From Planctomicrobium sp051465645 (lineage in GTDB: Bacteria > Planctomycetota > Planctomycetia > Planctomycetales > Planctomycetaceae), in assembly GCF_051465645.1 (NCBI RefSeq), contig NZ_CP195790.1, forward strand, positions 5,394,001 to 5,458,000: 64,000 nucleotides of DNA, read 5' to 3'. The notes under the pieces were generated by a model. It worked only from the letters and a program-made list of their open reading frames with translations, had not been told where the DNA came from and made no database searches. This document shows positions 43,842 through 53,734 of the stretch, one piece after another; positions within the stretch are counted from its first letter, which is position 1; each line of letters opens with the position of its first letter. The position numbers and the translations under genes are program-made.

Positions 43842-44714
43842 GTGCTCATGTACCATCTGCTGAAGAATCTGGATCGTCGCTGGATCTTCCTGATGATGGC
43901 TCTGGCCGTGGCGGTTCCAATTCTGTTTGGACTGCAGTTTCCAGAAACGCCTACTGGAATGACGCAGGATGTTTTCGATGCGATCGAGAATTTGCCACGT
44001 GGCTCGCGTGTGCTGATGGCCTGGGACTTCGACCCTTCTACGGAAGGGGAACTGGGGGCCATGGCGACCGCGTTGACGAAGCACTGCTGTGAGAAAGGGC
44101 ACAAGATGTACTTTCTCACGCTGGTGCCAGTCGGCCCTCAGATGATTGAAAAATCGATCAACACCGTGATCCGTACTGACTTCCCGGAGATGGAGTATGG
44201 AAAGGACTACGTCAATCTGGGCTACAAGTCCGGATACGAAGGGGTCATTAAGGTGATCGTGACGAACCTGCGAGGGCTCTACACAACGGATGCGCGCGGG
44301 ACGAACATTGATCAGATTCCAATGTGCAAGAACATCACCAACATTCAGGACATGAGCCTGATTGTCAATCTGAGTGGAGCGTATCCCGGCACCAAAGAAT
44401 GGGTGCAGTATGCGGTCACTCCGTATGGAGGGAAGTTCAAGCTCGTCGCGGGTGTGACAGGCGTTCAGGCGCCGATGTTCTACCCATATGTGCCTGCCCA
44501 GTTAGTCGGCATGCTTTCCGCGATCAAAGGGGGAGCGGAGTACGAGGCCCTTGTTCACCGTGCATATGACGATGGGGTGGTCGACCAGCGTTATTTTGAA
44601 GCGAATCGACGGATGGGCCCGCAGTTGATTGCTCACCTGTTGTTGATTGGATTGATTCTGGCTGGCAACTGGGTGTACTTCATGCAGCGTCGTCTGGAAA
44701 AGCAGGGCACGTAG
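43842..44714 (+). CDS. Membrane protein of unknown function
   Basis: 290 residues starting with GTG at 43842 (ATG at 43848 is an alternative). One hydrophobic helix lies at each end: about 14-32 (WIFLMMALAVAVPILFGL) and about 262-282 (LIAHLLLIGLILAGNWVYF). The region between is soluble, with ENLPRGSRVLMAWDFDPSTEGELGAMATALTKHC and an alpha/beta pattern, and lies on the outer side or in the cytoplasm depending on topology. I do not recognise the family. It lies between ruvB and the prenyltransferase gene on the same strand. Confidence 0.75.
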   Translation: MLMYHLLKNLDRRWIFLMMALAVAVPILFGLQFPETPTGMTQDVFDAIENLPRGSRVLMAWDFDPSTEGELGAMATALTKHCCEKGHKMYFLTLVPVGPQMIEKSINTVIRTDFPEMEYGKDYVNLGYKSGYEGVIKVIVTNLRGLYTTDARGTNIDQIPMCKNITNIQDMSLIVNLSGAYPGTKEWVQYAVTPYGGKFKLVAGVTGVQAPMFYPYVPAQLVGMLSAIKGGAEYEALVHRAYDDGVVDQRYFEANRRMGPQLIAHLLLIGLILAGNWVYFMQRRLEKQGT

Positions 44715-44851
44715 CCGGGGCTCTGCTCGAATTGGTTTGCTGGAGCAGTTTGGTCTATCATCTGTCAGCAGGGCGTCGATTCACCAGAAGAATTTGTTTC
44801 TGCGTCCCAGCCTTTTCCACTTTGCTTCGGAAGTTGCTCCGGCATCCAGTC

Positions 44852-45754
44852 ATGACATCTCAATCTCTTCCAGAAACCGTGCCGGCGCCTTCGTTGTGGC
44901 AGCGTTTCGTCGATCTGCTGGGCTTAATTCGATTCAGTCATACGGTCTTTGCACTCCCATTCGCACTGCTGTCGGCAATGCTGGCCTGGCAGGTAGCACC
45001 GTTCGAATGGAAGCATTTGCTCGGAATCGTGCTGTGCATGGTTTTCGCCCGTTCCGCAGCGATGGCGTTTAACCGACTGGTTGACCGAGACTACGACGCC
45101 AGGAATCCAAGAACTGCACGGCGGCACATCCCTGCTGGGATTCTTTCAAAGGGACTGGTCACCGTATTTACGCTGGGTTGTGTCGGCGGCTTCATCGCGT
45201 CGACACTGTTGTTTCTTCCGAATCAATGGCCGTTGTTTTTGTCTGTGCCGGTGATTTTGTTTCTTCTGAGCTATTCCTACGCCAAGCGATTCACTGCATT
45301 CTGCCACTATTGGTTGAGTGCGGCACTGATGCTCTCGCCGATTGCCTCGTGGATTGCGATCACCGGTTCAATCGACTGGCCTCCGGTCTGTCTCGCGGCC
45401 ATGATCTTTTTCTGGGTCGGCGGATTCGACATTCTCTACGCAACACAGGATGCCGAATTTGATCAGGGAGAAAACCTGTTTTCGCTTCCAGCACGACTCG
45501 GGATTCCAACGGCACTCCGGCTCGCATTTGTCAGTCATCTGCTGACGATTGTCTGCCTGTTTGCCTTCTGGAAGGTTTCCGGGCTTGGTGGCCTCTTTTT
45601 GTCAGGCTCGATTGCCGTGTCGCTTCTTTTGATTTACGAGCACTCGCTTGTTCGGCCGGGAGACCTCTCGCGAGTGAATACGGCGTTCTTCAATGTGAAT
45701 GCCGTGATCAGTGTCGGGTTGTTTCTACTTGCCGCTGCTGACCTGTTGATTTGA
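44852..45754 (+). CDS. UbiA family prenyltransferase
   Basis: 300 residues from the ATG at 44852; the frame opens 40 codons earlier with no support. Eight or nine membrane helices are present. The first Asp-rich motif is NRLVDRDYDARNPRTARR (Asn74, Asp78, Asp82) and the second is YATQDAEFD (near 195), both magnesium-prenyl-diphosphate sites. The family attaches an isoprenoid chain to an aromatic ring. In organisms that make menaquinone by the futalosine route the UbiA homologue MqnP does this step; a 4-hydroxybenzoate enzyme is the alternative. The window holds no mqn genes to decide. Confidence 0.9.
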   Translation: MTSQSLPETVPAPSLWQRFVDLLGLIRFSHTVFALPFALLSAMLAWQVAPFEWKHLLGIVLCMVFARSAAMAFNRLVDRDYDARNPRTARRHIPAGILSKGLVTVFTLGCVGGFIASTLLFLPNQWPLFLSVPVILFLLSYSYAKRFTAFCHYWLSAALMLSPIASWIAITGSIDWPPVCLAAMIFFWVGGFDILYATQDAEFDQGENLFSLPARLGIPTALRLAFVSHLLTIVCLFAFWKVSGLGGLFLSGSIAVSLLLIYEHSLVRPGDLSRVNTAFFNVNAVISVGLFLLAAADLLI

Positions 45755-45780
45755 GCGTTGAGCAATCCGGTGGATACAAA

Positions 45781-45820
45781 AAGAGCGAGCACAACTCTCA
45801 TTGTGCTCGCTCTTCTTTTG
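45781..45820. terminator. Bidirectional terminator
   Basis: AAGAGCGAGCACAA pairs with TTGTGCTCGCTCTT (14 bp, 6-nt loop), with A-rich sequence on the left and CTTTTG on the right. It lies between the prenyltransferase gene and the minus-strand ketoacyl-synthase homologue, which converge. Confidence 0.9.
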
Positions 45821-45913
45821 TTCAAGCGTCTTCAGCGGTCTCGACTGATTTATTATCCGGGTCACGCCGCGTCAACCGAGAAGGCTGCGCTGCTGTGTGG
45901 TCACCGAATCAGT

Positions 45914-47221
45914 CTAGACGTTGGCTGAAATGACAACCGCACTCGCCTGTCCGGGAGCAGTGTAGTTCACGTTGAGGAACACTTTGTTCTCGGTTGGCAG
46001 TGGCTTGCCATGAACCAGGTTCAAGCCCAGTTCGGAATCTGGTAAATTGCAGTTCAGGATCGGTGGTACTGCTCCTGAGTTTTTCAGGCTCAGCAGTGAA
46101 CCAACCAGTTCAATGAACCCGCTTGCTGCACCTGTGTTCCCGAAGTGGCCTTTGAGGGCAGTCACCGGGACATTGGAATCGCCGAGTAGCTGACGCAGGG
46201 CCGATGCTTCGTCCCGGTCGCCTTCAACGGTCGCGATCCCGTTCGCGTTGACGTGACCTAACTCGGAAGCTTCCATTCCCGCGCGACGCAGTGCTCCACG
46301 AGCAGCGTTCAACACTGATTGAGAAATATCTGCCTGTCCGGTTGGATTTGAGACGCAGGAAGAACTTCCACCGAGAACATATCCGTAGATCGTGGCGCCA
46401 CGTTTTTTGGCGTGTTCTTCTTCTTCCAGAACCAGGCAGACTGCCCCTTCCGAAGCGACCTGACCATTACGGTTCGTGTCGAACGGTTTGCAGCTGCTGG
46501 CTGGATCGGCCTCGTCGTAACCGAGTGAATCATTCAGGCGAGCGTGGATTGCTTTGACCGGATGAATCCGTGTGCCTGTTCCCCCCACCAGCATGACGTC
46601 TGCAGCATCACGTTCCATGATGTTCAGAGCTTCGGTCAACGCGACGCCAGGTGAAGCTTCGTCCAGAGTCACAGAATTGTTTGGACCGCGAGCATCGCTG
46701 AAGATCGCGATATGGCAGGCGGGCATGTTCGGGAGGTACCGCAGCATCCACAGCGGTTCCATCTTCTCCAGGCCTTTGGTGCCCCATTCGGCGAACTGGA
46801 ATTCACCCTTTTCATTGCGGCAGGCACGAGTCGGACCAACCATCGTGTCTGGCGGGAAGAACATCAGGTTTGCCCCGTACAACACTCCGAGCCGCTGGTG
46901 ATCGACTGTATTGAGGTCCAGACCGGAGTCGTCCAGTGCCTGCAGTGCAGCAGCTGCTCCCAGCTGTGTCTCACGGGACATCACTTTGATGCTCTTGCGT
47001 TGAGTCTTGAGATAGTCTTTCTTGGCGGCTTCTTCGGTGAATTCTTTCACCTCGCCGCCGATCCCATGCGGAGTAGCCGTGCAGTGATAGTGGCGAGTGG
47101 GCTCAATTCCCGAGCGGCCTGCACTGAGATTTTCCCAGAACGCAGCCTGTCCGATCCCGATAGGGGAAAAGATCCCGATTCCGGTAATGGCGATTTTGCG
47201 TTTTTGCACTGATGACGTCAT
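45914..47221 (-). CDS. Beta-ketoacyl synthase homologue without catalytic triad
   Basis: 435 residues from the ATG at 47221; the frame opens 33 codons earlier. The thiolase-type fold is plain: KRKIAITGIGIFSPIG at the start, GPNNSVTLDEASPG, and ALKGHFGNTGAASGFIELVGSL. Compared with FabF, the nucleophile Cys is Glu188, the first His (NAHGT) is Asn327 in NANGI, and the second His is Asn362. The structural Lys357 remains. It can therefore not catalyse condensation in the usual way. Chain-length factors of type II polyketide systems likewise lack the Cys, so a partner or regulatory role is possible. No acyl carrier protein lies nearby. Confidence 0.88.
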   Translation of the reverse strand: MTSSVQKRKIAITGIGIFSPIGIGQAAFWENLSAGRSGIEPTRHYHCTATPHGIGGEVKEFTEEAAKKDYLKTQRKSIKVMSRETQLGAAAALQALDDSGLDLNTVDHQRLGVLYGANLMFFPPDTMVGPTRACRNEKGEFQFAEWGTKGLEKMEPLWMLRYLPNMPACHIAIFSDARGPNNSVTLDEASPGVALTEALNIMERDAADVMLVGGTGTRIHPVKAIHARLNDSLGYDEADPASSCKPFDTNRNGQVASEGAVCLVLEEEEHAKKRGATIYGYVLGGSSSCVSNPTGQADISQSVLNAARGALRRAGMEASELGHVNANGIATVEGDRDEASALRQLLGDSNVPVTALKGHFGNTGAASGFIELVGSLLSLKNSGAVPPILNCNLPDSELGLNLVHGKPLPTENKVFLNVNYTAPGQASAVVISANV

Positions 47222-47418
47222 TGGTATGAAATATCTGCGGAGGGCGGCAATGGCCGCAACGACTGAACAGGCATCGGCTGATGACCCCCTGTCGCTTGAA
47301 TAAGTGAGGGAATTCATCACCGTGAACGTGGAGGCGGACCCCCAAACAGGGAGCGACCCGCATGTTCCGATTATCTAACAGCTATTCTGACGATATTTGG
47401 AGCGAACTGCAAAGTCGA

Positions 47419-48507
47419 TCAGGTTCTCCCAGATTCTCTCAATCTCGGGTCTGTTGAATCCTGAAGTCCTTCACCAATAAGGTTATACGACAAAACTGTC
47501 AGGAAAATTCCCAATCCAGGAAAAAGAATCAGCCACCAGTTTTGATAATTTGACTGACCTGATCGTAACAACTGTCCCCAACTCGGGTTCGGAGGAGGAG
47601 CCCCAAATCCAATGTAGCTCAGGGACGTCTCCACCAAAATTGCTGCCGCAATTCCGAACGTGATCGGTACCAGAACAGGGGCCAGAGCGTTGGGAAGCAG
47701 ATAGCGGAAGATGATCCGAAAATGACTTTCTCCTAATACTCTGGCTGCCGCAACGTAGTCCATCTGCTTCAACTTGAGGAACTCTGCTCGAATCAATCTG
47801 GCAATGCTGGTCCACCCGGTCAATCCAATCACGGCCATCATGTGCCAGATGGACGGCTTCTCAATCACTGCGATCAGGGCCAGAATCAAAATAAGTGTTG
47901 GAATGCACATCACCACTTCGATGAGTCGACTCAGGAGAATGTCGGTCCAGCCGCCGAAGTAACCGGCGATGGCACCGAGTGTCATTCCAATCAAAGCCGC
48001 GATTCCCATCGACACGAAGCCGACAAGTAACGCGGTTCGCGTTCCGTGGACAATCTGGGCGAAGACATCGAAGCTGCGGGAGTCAGTGCCGAAGAAGTTG
48101 AGGCGGGAAGGGCGGCCGCTTTGTGGATTTCCCGGACGGTTTGGCCATTCGTCAGCAGTGACAGAACGAATCGGATCGTTGTAGTTCAATGGCCAGATCG
48201 CCCAGCTGTCAGGGTCACTTTCCTTCAATGGAATGGGATAGCGCTTGAAGAACGGAGCTCCACTGAACTCGCCTTCCCATTTCTGATTGAAGTAGCCAAG
48301 AAACGGAAAGTGAATCTTCCCTTTGTATTTGCAGATGATGGGTTTCGTCCCCACGATCAAAGGGGAGAAAATTGCCACAATTCCGAGGAACACAACGACG
48401 CACAATGCCATCATCGGGAGTCGACGTCGACGGAAGCGTTGCCAGGATTCCTGCCAGAATCCCGGTGACTTCGGGAGTGAGCTCAATTGTGTTTTGGGCG
48501 TATTCAT
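47419..48507 (-). CDS. ABC oligopeptide permease, YejE-like OppC
   Basis: 362 residues from the ATG at 48507. After TM1 (about 33-55) comes an insert of about 110 residues containing IICKYKGKIHFPFLGYF and SWAIWPLNYNDPI, which marks the YejE subgroup of OppC/DppC permeases. Five more helices follow with the EAA loop (DYVAAARVLGESHFRIIFRYLLPN), the contact to the ATPase. It imports peptides or microcin-C-like compounds with the OppB-like permease and binding protein encoded upstream. It is the last gene of the operon, and the ATPase subunits must be elsewhere. Confidence 0.92.
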   Translation of the reverse strand: MNTPKTQLSSLPKSPGFWQESWQRFRRRRLPMMALCVVVFLGIVAIFSPLIVGTKPIICKYKGKIHFPFLGYFNQKWEGEFSGAPFFKRYPIPLKESDPDSWAIWPLNYNDPIRSVTADEWPNRPGNPQSGRPSRLNFFGTDSRSFDVFAQIVHGTRTALLVGFVSMGIAALIGMTLGAIAGYFGGWTDILLSRLIEVVMCIPTLILILALIAVIEKPSIWHMMAVIGLTGWTSIARLIRAEFLKLKQMDYVAAARVLGESHFRIIFRYLLPNALAPVLVPITFGIAAAILVETSLSYIGFGAPPPNPSWGQLLRSGQSNYQNWWLILFPGLGIFLTVLSYNLIGEGLQDSTDPRLRESGRT

Positions 48508-48694
48508 GAGTGAAAAACAACTGAAGAATTGAGCGGATATCAAATTGATGTGACGGTCTTCACGGTCCCTGAATCAGTCGCCGAATCAGGAGCTCATTTG
48601 TGAAACGTCAGTTGTACGTGTTCATGTCAGTCCGAACCTGTTCTGGGAAGGCACACATTGCAACGTGTCGCCTCGCCTGAACGTCGCCTATGGC

Positions 48695-49675
48695 TTACTC
48701 AAGCCGAATTCGTGGATCGACCAGTGCGTAAAGGACATCTGCAAGTAACTGTGCTGCCAGGGTCAGTACGGAAAACATCAATACGAGCCCCATCACAGTT
48801 GGATAATCCCGTTCTGTGATTGATTCAAAGAACTGGCGTCCCATTCCCGGCCACGAAAAAATCTGCTCCACAATAATCGAGCCGCCTAACAAACTCGGGA
48901 GAGCCAGTCCTAATAACGTCACAAGCGGAATCAGTGTGTTGCGGAAGGCATGCGTCCAGATCACGCTGACTGTTCCGAGTCCTTTTGCCCGTGCGGTGCG
49001 AATGTAGTCCTGTCGAAGAACTTCCTGCATGTTTGCTCGAATAAATCGGGCATCGTAGGCCAGCCCCCCGTATGTGAAGACAGTGACCGGAAGCAGCATG
49101 TGCAGGAACAAATCCCAGGTCTTTCCGAAGACACTGAGCTGCTCGTAGTTGTCGCTCACCATGCCAAACAGGGGGAGCCATCCCATGTAAATGGCAAAGA
49201 ACAGTTGCAGGAAGAGCGCCGCGACAAAGCTGGGAAACGAATAGAGCATGTACAGAAACGTACTGATCATTCGTTCGTCTTTGTGGCCGTTTCTGGCGCT
49301 GCAGTAGAGCCCCAGTGGAATGGCCAGCAGATAACTGAGTGTCATTGCCGGAATCGAGAGCAGCAGGGTAGGGCCAATACGTTCACGGATGATGTTGGTG
49401 ACTGGCTGCTTACGCGAAAATGATCGCCCCAGATCGCCTTTGAAGATATTTCCGAGCCAGTAAACATACGCCTGTGGCCATGGCTTATCGAGTCCGTACG
49501 CGACCTCAAGTTGCTTGATACGTTCTGGAGATGGAATCTTCCCCGGGTCGCTTTCAGCCATATTCACCGTTAACGGTGTTCCAGGCATGCTGCGGATTAA
49601 CCCGAAGATGATGAACGTGATCACCAACAGGGTGAATGCTCCGATGGTCAGACGTCGAATCAGGTAAGTCAGCAT
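48695..49675 (-). CDS. ABC oligopeptide permease OppB/DppB
   Basis: 326 residues, standard length. It opens MLTYLIRRLTIGAFTLLVITFIIFGLIRSMPGTPL, the usual OppB start, and has the EAA-type loop QDYIRTARAKGLGTVSVIWTHAFRNTLIPL. Six membrane helices are predicted. It pairs with the YejE-like permease 190 nt downstream. Confidence 0.93.
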   Translation of the reverse strand: MLTYLIRRLTIGAFTLLVITFIIFGLIRSMPGTPLTVNMAESDPGKIPSPERIKQLEVAYGLDKPWPQAYVYWLGNIFKGDLGRSFSRKQPVTNIIRERIGPTLLLSIPAMTLSYLLAIPLGLYCSARNGHKDERMISTFLYMLYSFPSFVAALFLQLFFAIYMGWLPLFGMVSDNYEQLSVFGKTWDLFLHMLLPVTVFTYGGLAYDARFIRANMQEVLRQDYIRTARAKGLGTVSVIWTHAFRNTLIPLVTLLGLALPSLLGGSIIVEQIFSWPGMGRQFFESITERDYPTVMGLVLMFSVLTLAAQLLADVLYALVDPRIRLE

Positions 49676-50041
49676 CGCACAAGAGCAGTCTTCAGAAGGG
49701 AAGGCTTATGAAACACCGTCACTGATTCGATGGTGTTCTTGTTTCAACGAAATGTGCCCCGGCGAGCAACCGGTGACGTCAATGGAAACGACTCAGATTG
49801 GTCTTCACTGAATCAATTTCACGGAATCAGCAGTGTGGCTGATTCAAGCTGTTCGTCCAATACCGTTGTTCCGACTGGCAGGGCTCCAGTAACAGGAACC
49901 CTGCTCAGCGGGCAACGTCGTCTCTTCAAAATGCCGGTTGCGAAACAACTCTCAACGCGTTTTGCACAGCCATGAACATGTTTATCGGCAGGTGCAGTGC
50001 GATGAGTTCCTTCGCTGGAACATTGCATCTGCTCGCAGTTG
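49676..50041 (-). other. Intercistronic gap with hairpins
   Basis: No gene. It lies between the binding protein and first permease of one operon and contains GCAGGG/CCCTGC (49878-49904) and GAAACACC facing GGTGTT (49710-49737). Such stem-loops after a binding-protein gene often protect that part of the message and give more binding protein than permease. Confidence 0.4.
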
Positions 50042-51976
50042 TTACTGAGCAATCGTCCAAAATGCATCGAACCCTGGGCTGTAACTGTATGGGCCGCGTG
50101 GACTGAAAGTGTACCCACGCAGCTTCTTGTTAAAGCCATAGAATCCGCTGCGGTAATACAGCCAGGCGTACGGCTGGTCTTCCCACAGGATGTCGTCGAT
50201 TTCCTGATAAAGGGCTGCTCGCTTGTCAAAATCGAGTTCTTTCATGGCCTTTACAAACAGTTCATCAACTTTCGGATTGGAATAGCCTCCGTAGTTTCGG
50301 GACTCGTTTGTTTTCCACAAGTTCTCTGAAGTTGAAGGATCTGCCCCGGCACCCCAACCGCCGAACATGGCGTCATAGTTGTGGTCCTGTGCTCGCTGCT
50401 GCATGACGGTGAACTCGGTCGGTTTCACGTTACATGCAATGCCGAGACGGTTCAGGCTTTCTGCGAGTGAAGTGGAGATGTCGATTCGAGTTTGATCTGT
50501 AGTACACATGATCTCGAATTCGAACTTCACTTTCTTGCCATTGATTTCTTTGTCGCGAATCCCATCGCCATCTGTGTCGACCCAACCTGCGTCGACCAGC
50601 AGTTTCTCTGCTTTGGCGAGGTCCTGCTTATAGAGAGTACGTGGTTTCTTGGATCGAGCCCAGTTTCCTTCCGCAAAACAACCGCTTGCCTGATCGTAAA
50701 GACCGTAGCAAAGCTTGTTCAGGATCTGGTCGTAGTTGACGGAGTAAGCCATTGCCTGGCGGACACGCAAATCGGTGAACCAAGGCTTCTTCATGTTCCA
50801 GCCGAAGTAGAAATAGGTCCACTCCATTCCACGCACTTTGGTGTTCTTGGAATAGAACGCGTTGTCTGTTGTCTGTTCCACCCACTGCTGAGGTGTCAGC
50901 AGCATTTCGTCAAGCTGGCCATCGTTCAGAGCCAGTCGGGCAGTGTTGCTGTCTGTCAGCACGCGGAAGCGAATGGTTTTATAGCGAGGCTTTGAGCGAA
51001 CCTGCTTTCCGTTTCGCATGTAGTAGTCTTCACGGCGTTCAAGAACGATTTCCTGTCCTTTGATTCGCTTTGAAATCTGGTAAGGACCAGCAACAACCGG
51101 AGTGATCTCCAGCTTCTGGTGGTAATCCCCTTCCAGGCGAGGGTCCGTCTTGATGGACTCTTCGTAGATGTGCTTCGGGACGATCGGGAAGTTGCAATTC
51201 CAGACGTTGGTCGCCATCGACTCGCGGTGGAAAATGACAAACGTGCGCTCGTCGTAGGCTTTGACCCAGCGCAACTTGTCTGTTCCATTGCGGACCGCTG
51301 GAACCGGGACATCCGGGTTCATGATCATCTGGAACGAGAATTCTACGTCGTAAGCGGTCAATGGTTTGCCATCGGACCAGATCAGGTCATCGCGAATGAC
51401 AACCTTGTCGTACAGCAGATCTTTACTGGTCTGCCAGGAGACGACTGTGTCTTTCGGAGCGAATGGTTCCATGTTCCAGTCGAAACTGAAGAATCCTGCG
51501 CCGGTCAGGCCGTTCACTTCAGCGTCAGAGACGGAACTGGACATAATCGGGTTGGTGGAGTTGATGTCTCCGCCGATGTGACGCTTGATTTCAGCGTTCT
51601 CGTTGACTTCGCTGTCTGACTTCGGTGGCTGTCCGAGTGCGCTGAGAATCTTCTCGTTGTTCTCGTCCGAATCATTCTTCAACTTCAACGCTTCTTCGAC
51701 ACTGACCAGAGGCGGGTTCTCGGCCTTATACTTCAGGAACCGCTCCATGATGTCGATGACAGGTTGATCCTGCCAATCGGCCTTCGCGTCCAATTCCGCC
51801 ATTGTTGGGGCATCAAACGGTTCGAGCTGCGGTCCTTTCTCGGCGTCTGCGGACTGTTCGCCCTCTTTTGATGCCTGTTCTGGGACTTTGTAGTTCGGGG
51901 CAGTGGGACAACCTGACAGAAGTGCCAGAGATAATCCACCTGCACACAGCAGCCATCGGTAGCGACAATCCATCAT
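50042..51976 (-). CDS. Oligopeptide ABC substrate-binding lipoprotein
   Basis: 644 residues from the ATG at 51976, seven nucleotides after GGTGG. A lipobox LSGC (near residue 24) anchors it to the membrane. After an acidic linker (about 30-130, longer than usual) comes the SBP family 5 domain: DLIWSDGKPLTAYDVEFSFQMIMNPD, YFGWNMKKPWFTDLRVRQAMAYSVNYDQI and KVKFEFEIMCTTDQ. It binds peptides or related compounds and hands them to the two permeases encoded downstream. First gene of the operon. Confidence 0.93.
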   Translation of the reverse strand: MMDCRYRWLLCAGGLSLALLSGCPTAPNYKVPEQASKEGEQSADAEKGPQLEPFDAPTMAELDAKADWQDQPVIDIMERFLKYKAENPPLVSVEEALKLKNDSDENNEKILSALGQPPKSDSEVNENAEIKRHIGGDINSTNPIMSSSVSDAEVNGLTGAGFFSFDWNMEPFAPKDTVVSWQTSKDLLYDKVVIRDDLIWSDGKPLTAYDVEFSFQMIMNPDVPVPAVRNGTDKLRWVKAYDERTFVIFHRESMATNVWNCNFPIVPKHIYEESIKTDPRLEGDYHQKLEITPVVAGPYQISKRIKGQEIVLERREDYYMRNGKQVRSKPRYKTIRFRVLTDSNTARLALNDGQLDEMLLTPQQWVEQTTDNAFYSKNTKVRGMEWTYFYFGWNMKKPWFTDLRVRQAMAYSVNYDQILNKLCYGLYDQASGCFAEGNWARSKKPRTLYKQDLAKAEKLLVDAGWVDTDGDGIRDKEINGKKVKFEFEIMCTTDQTRIDISTSLAESLNRLGIACNVKPTEFTVMQQRAQDHNYDAMFGGWGAGADPSTSENLWKTNESRNYGGYSNPKVDELFVKAMKELDFDKRAALYQEIDDILWEDQPYAWLYYRSGFYGFNKKLRGYTFSPRGPYSYSPGFDAFWTIAQ

Positions 51977-52381
51977 CCGCTTTCCACCCTCAGCGTCGAA
52001 AGAAATTCGTCCTGGTCCATTCCTCACAAGAGCTTGTCCAGTTCAGACCGTTTCAGGTCAGGGACATGCCTGCAGAGGACAGCGCCAATTCATGGAACTC
52101 AAACTTGTGCAACTCAAACTGAATTGATCAGTTAAGTCGTAGCGATTGTGTCAGACATACGACATATGGGCAAGATAGACTGAGGCAGATTGCGGCATGA
52201 AATTCGCAACGTTCACTTTTTCGTAGTGAATGACCATCGGGAATCGAGCGATTTTCTTTCTGCTCAGCCTTAAAACGATCACAGGCGAGGCAACTTCCGG
52301 ATGGAAATCGTCTCGCCTGTTGAACATCAATCATGGTTTCAGAGCAATTTGAGTGCTGCTCTGTTCACGATCTCATTGAAA
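51977..52381. other. Gap between binding-protein and DUF1080 genes
   Basis: Both flanking genes run on the minus strand; this is the leader of the transporter operon and the tail of the DUF1080 gene. No ORF or hairpin is convincing. Confidence 0.35.
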
Positions 52382-53734
52382 TTACTTGGTCGCTGGTGCT
52401 GCTGCTGGAGCCGCTTCAACAGCGACAGCTTCGATCTCAAGGATGTCGATGTTGCGGAATTCCACTGGGTCGCTGTGTCCAGCAAATCCAAAGTGACCCT
52501 TCTTCAGGTCTTTCCCTGGATGTGGCTTGCCGCCCATGAATTCGGTGACCTTAGCAACGTCGCCGTCAAGAATCTTGAATCCGTTGACTTCAACGGTGAT
52601 CTGAGATCCCTTAACAGTGACGATCTGGAAGTTCCATTCGCCGGTTGGGCGGAGGTAGCCACGAGCAGCTGGAATCATCCCGTAGACTGACCCGTGAGCC
52701 TGGCGTGGGTCGATTGTTGCGTACTTCTCGTGCTCCGAATCGAGGATCTGGACTTCGGTCATCCCGTCATAGGCTGGTCCGCCTTTGCCTGGGTAACGAA
52801 TTGCCAGACCATTATTTCCTGCTGGTGGCAGTTTGAATTCGAGACGAACAGCGAAGTCAGCGTATTCCTTTTCGGTGAAGAGGACGTCGCCTTTTCCGTG
52901 CTTGCCGCGGATTGCTCCGTCAACGACTTCATAGCCTTCCATTCCGCCTTTCCAGCCGGTGAAGTCAGTGCCGTTGAAGATTGATGCAAATCCGTCGCCT
53001 GATTTTTCGCGAAGAATCTGGTTTGCTTCAGCGGATGGAATTTCACGGACGGCAATGTGACGCCATTGGATTTCTGACCCGTGAGTCTGGAGCTGGATCT
53101 GACCAGCGAGAGAGAGTGGCTGATCACGGTAGAAGTAGTTTTCCATGATCGCGTGGTTCACGACGAGGGTGTCGTTCAACCAGACGCTTGTGCGTGAGCC
53201 GAGTTGGCGAACGCGGAGTGAGTTCCATTCGCCGAATGGACGGTCAGCCAGAACCAGTGGGTCTTTGCCTGGAGCGCCCTTGCTGTTGTTCCACAGGCCG
53301 CCTGAACCTTTGTCTGACCCGTGCTTCCAGGATCCACCGGCTTCGGTGAAGTCCCAGATCTGAACTTGTGGGTTGTTCTTCAGGTAAACGCCGCTGTCAC
53401 CCTTTGGGAAGGTTTTGAACTCGAGGATGAGTTCGTAATCGCGGAATGACTCGTCGGTGGTCAGGTAGACCCCTTTGCCGTCATTGATGATGACGCCGTT
53501 TTCGACTTTCCAATGCAGTGGAATGTCAGCATTCCATTCTGCGAGCTTGGCGGCGCGGTCTTCTGCTGTCATCGCAGCGAGTTTGACAGCGTCGAAGTGT
53601 GGCATGCCGTGCCATCCAGCGAAGTCTTTACCGTTAAACAGTGAACGGAACGCACCTGGTGGTGTCCATTCTCCTGCGACGGCAGATCCGACCGCACTCA
53701 GGACGACGCAAAGACTCAATAGACATTTCTTCAC
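52382..53734 (-). CDS. Exported protein with two DUF1080 domains
   Basis: 450 residues with GTG start; AGGAG lies 6 nt before it. A signal peptide (MKKCLLSLCVVLSAVGSAVAG) is followed by two jelly-roll DUF1080 (3-keto-disaccharide hydrolase type) domains. The first is at about 25-230 (FRSLFNGKDFAGWHGM, DSGVYLKNNPQVQIWD). The second is at about 245-430 (FASIFNGTDFTGWKGG, NNGLAIRYPGKGGPAYDGMTEVQILD). Single-domain members cleave or bind glycans in planctomycetes and Bacteroidota. The two copies here are clearly similar but not identical, pointing to an old duplication. The Ala/Pro tail is disordered. It has no neighbours of the same pathway. Confidence 0.9.
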   Translation of the reverse strand: MKKCLLSLCVVLSAVGSAVAGEWTPPGAFRSLFNGKDFAGWHGMPHFDAVKLAAMTAEDRAAKLAEWNADIPLHWKVENGVIINDGKGVYLTTDESFRDYELILEFKTFPKGDSGVYLKNNPQVQIWDFTEAGGSWKHGSDKGSGGLWNNSKGAPGKDPLVLADRPFGEWNSLRVRQLGSRTSVWLNDTLVVNHAIMENYFYRDQPLSLAGQIQLQTHGSEIQWRHIAVREIPSAEANQILREKSGDGFASIFNGTDFTGWKGGMEGYEVVDGAIRGKHGKGDVLFTEKEYADFAVRLEFKLPPAGNNGLAIRYPGKGGPAYDGMTEVQILDSEHEKYATIDPRQAHGSVYGMIPAARGYLRPTGEWNFQIVTVKGSQITVEVNGFKILDGDVAKVTEFMGGKPHPGKDLKKGHFGFAGHSDPVEFRNIDILEIEAVAVEAAPAAAPATK

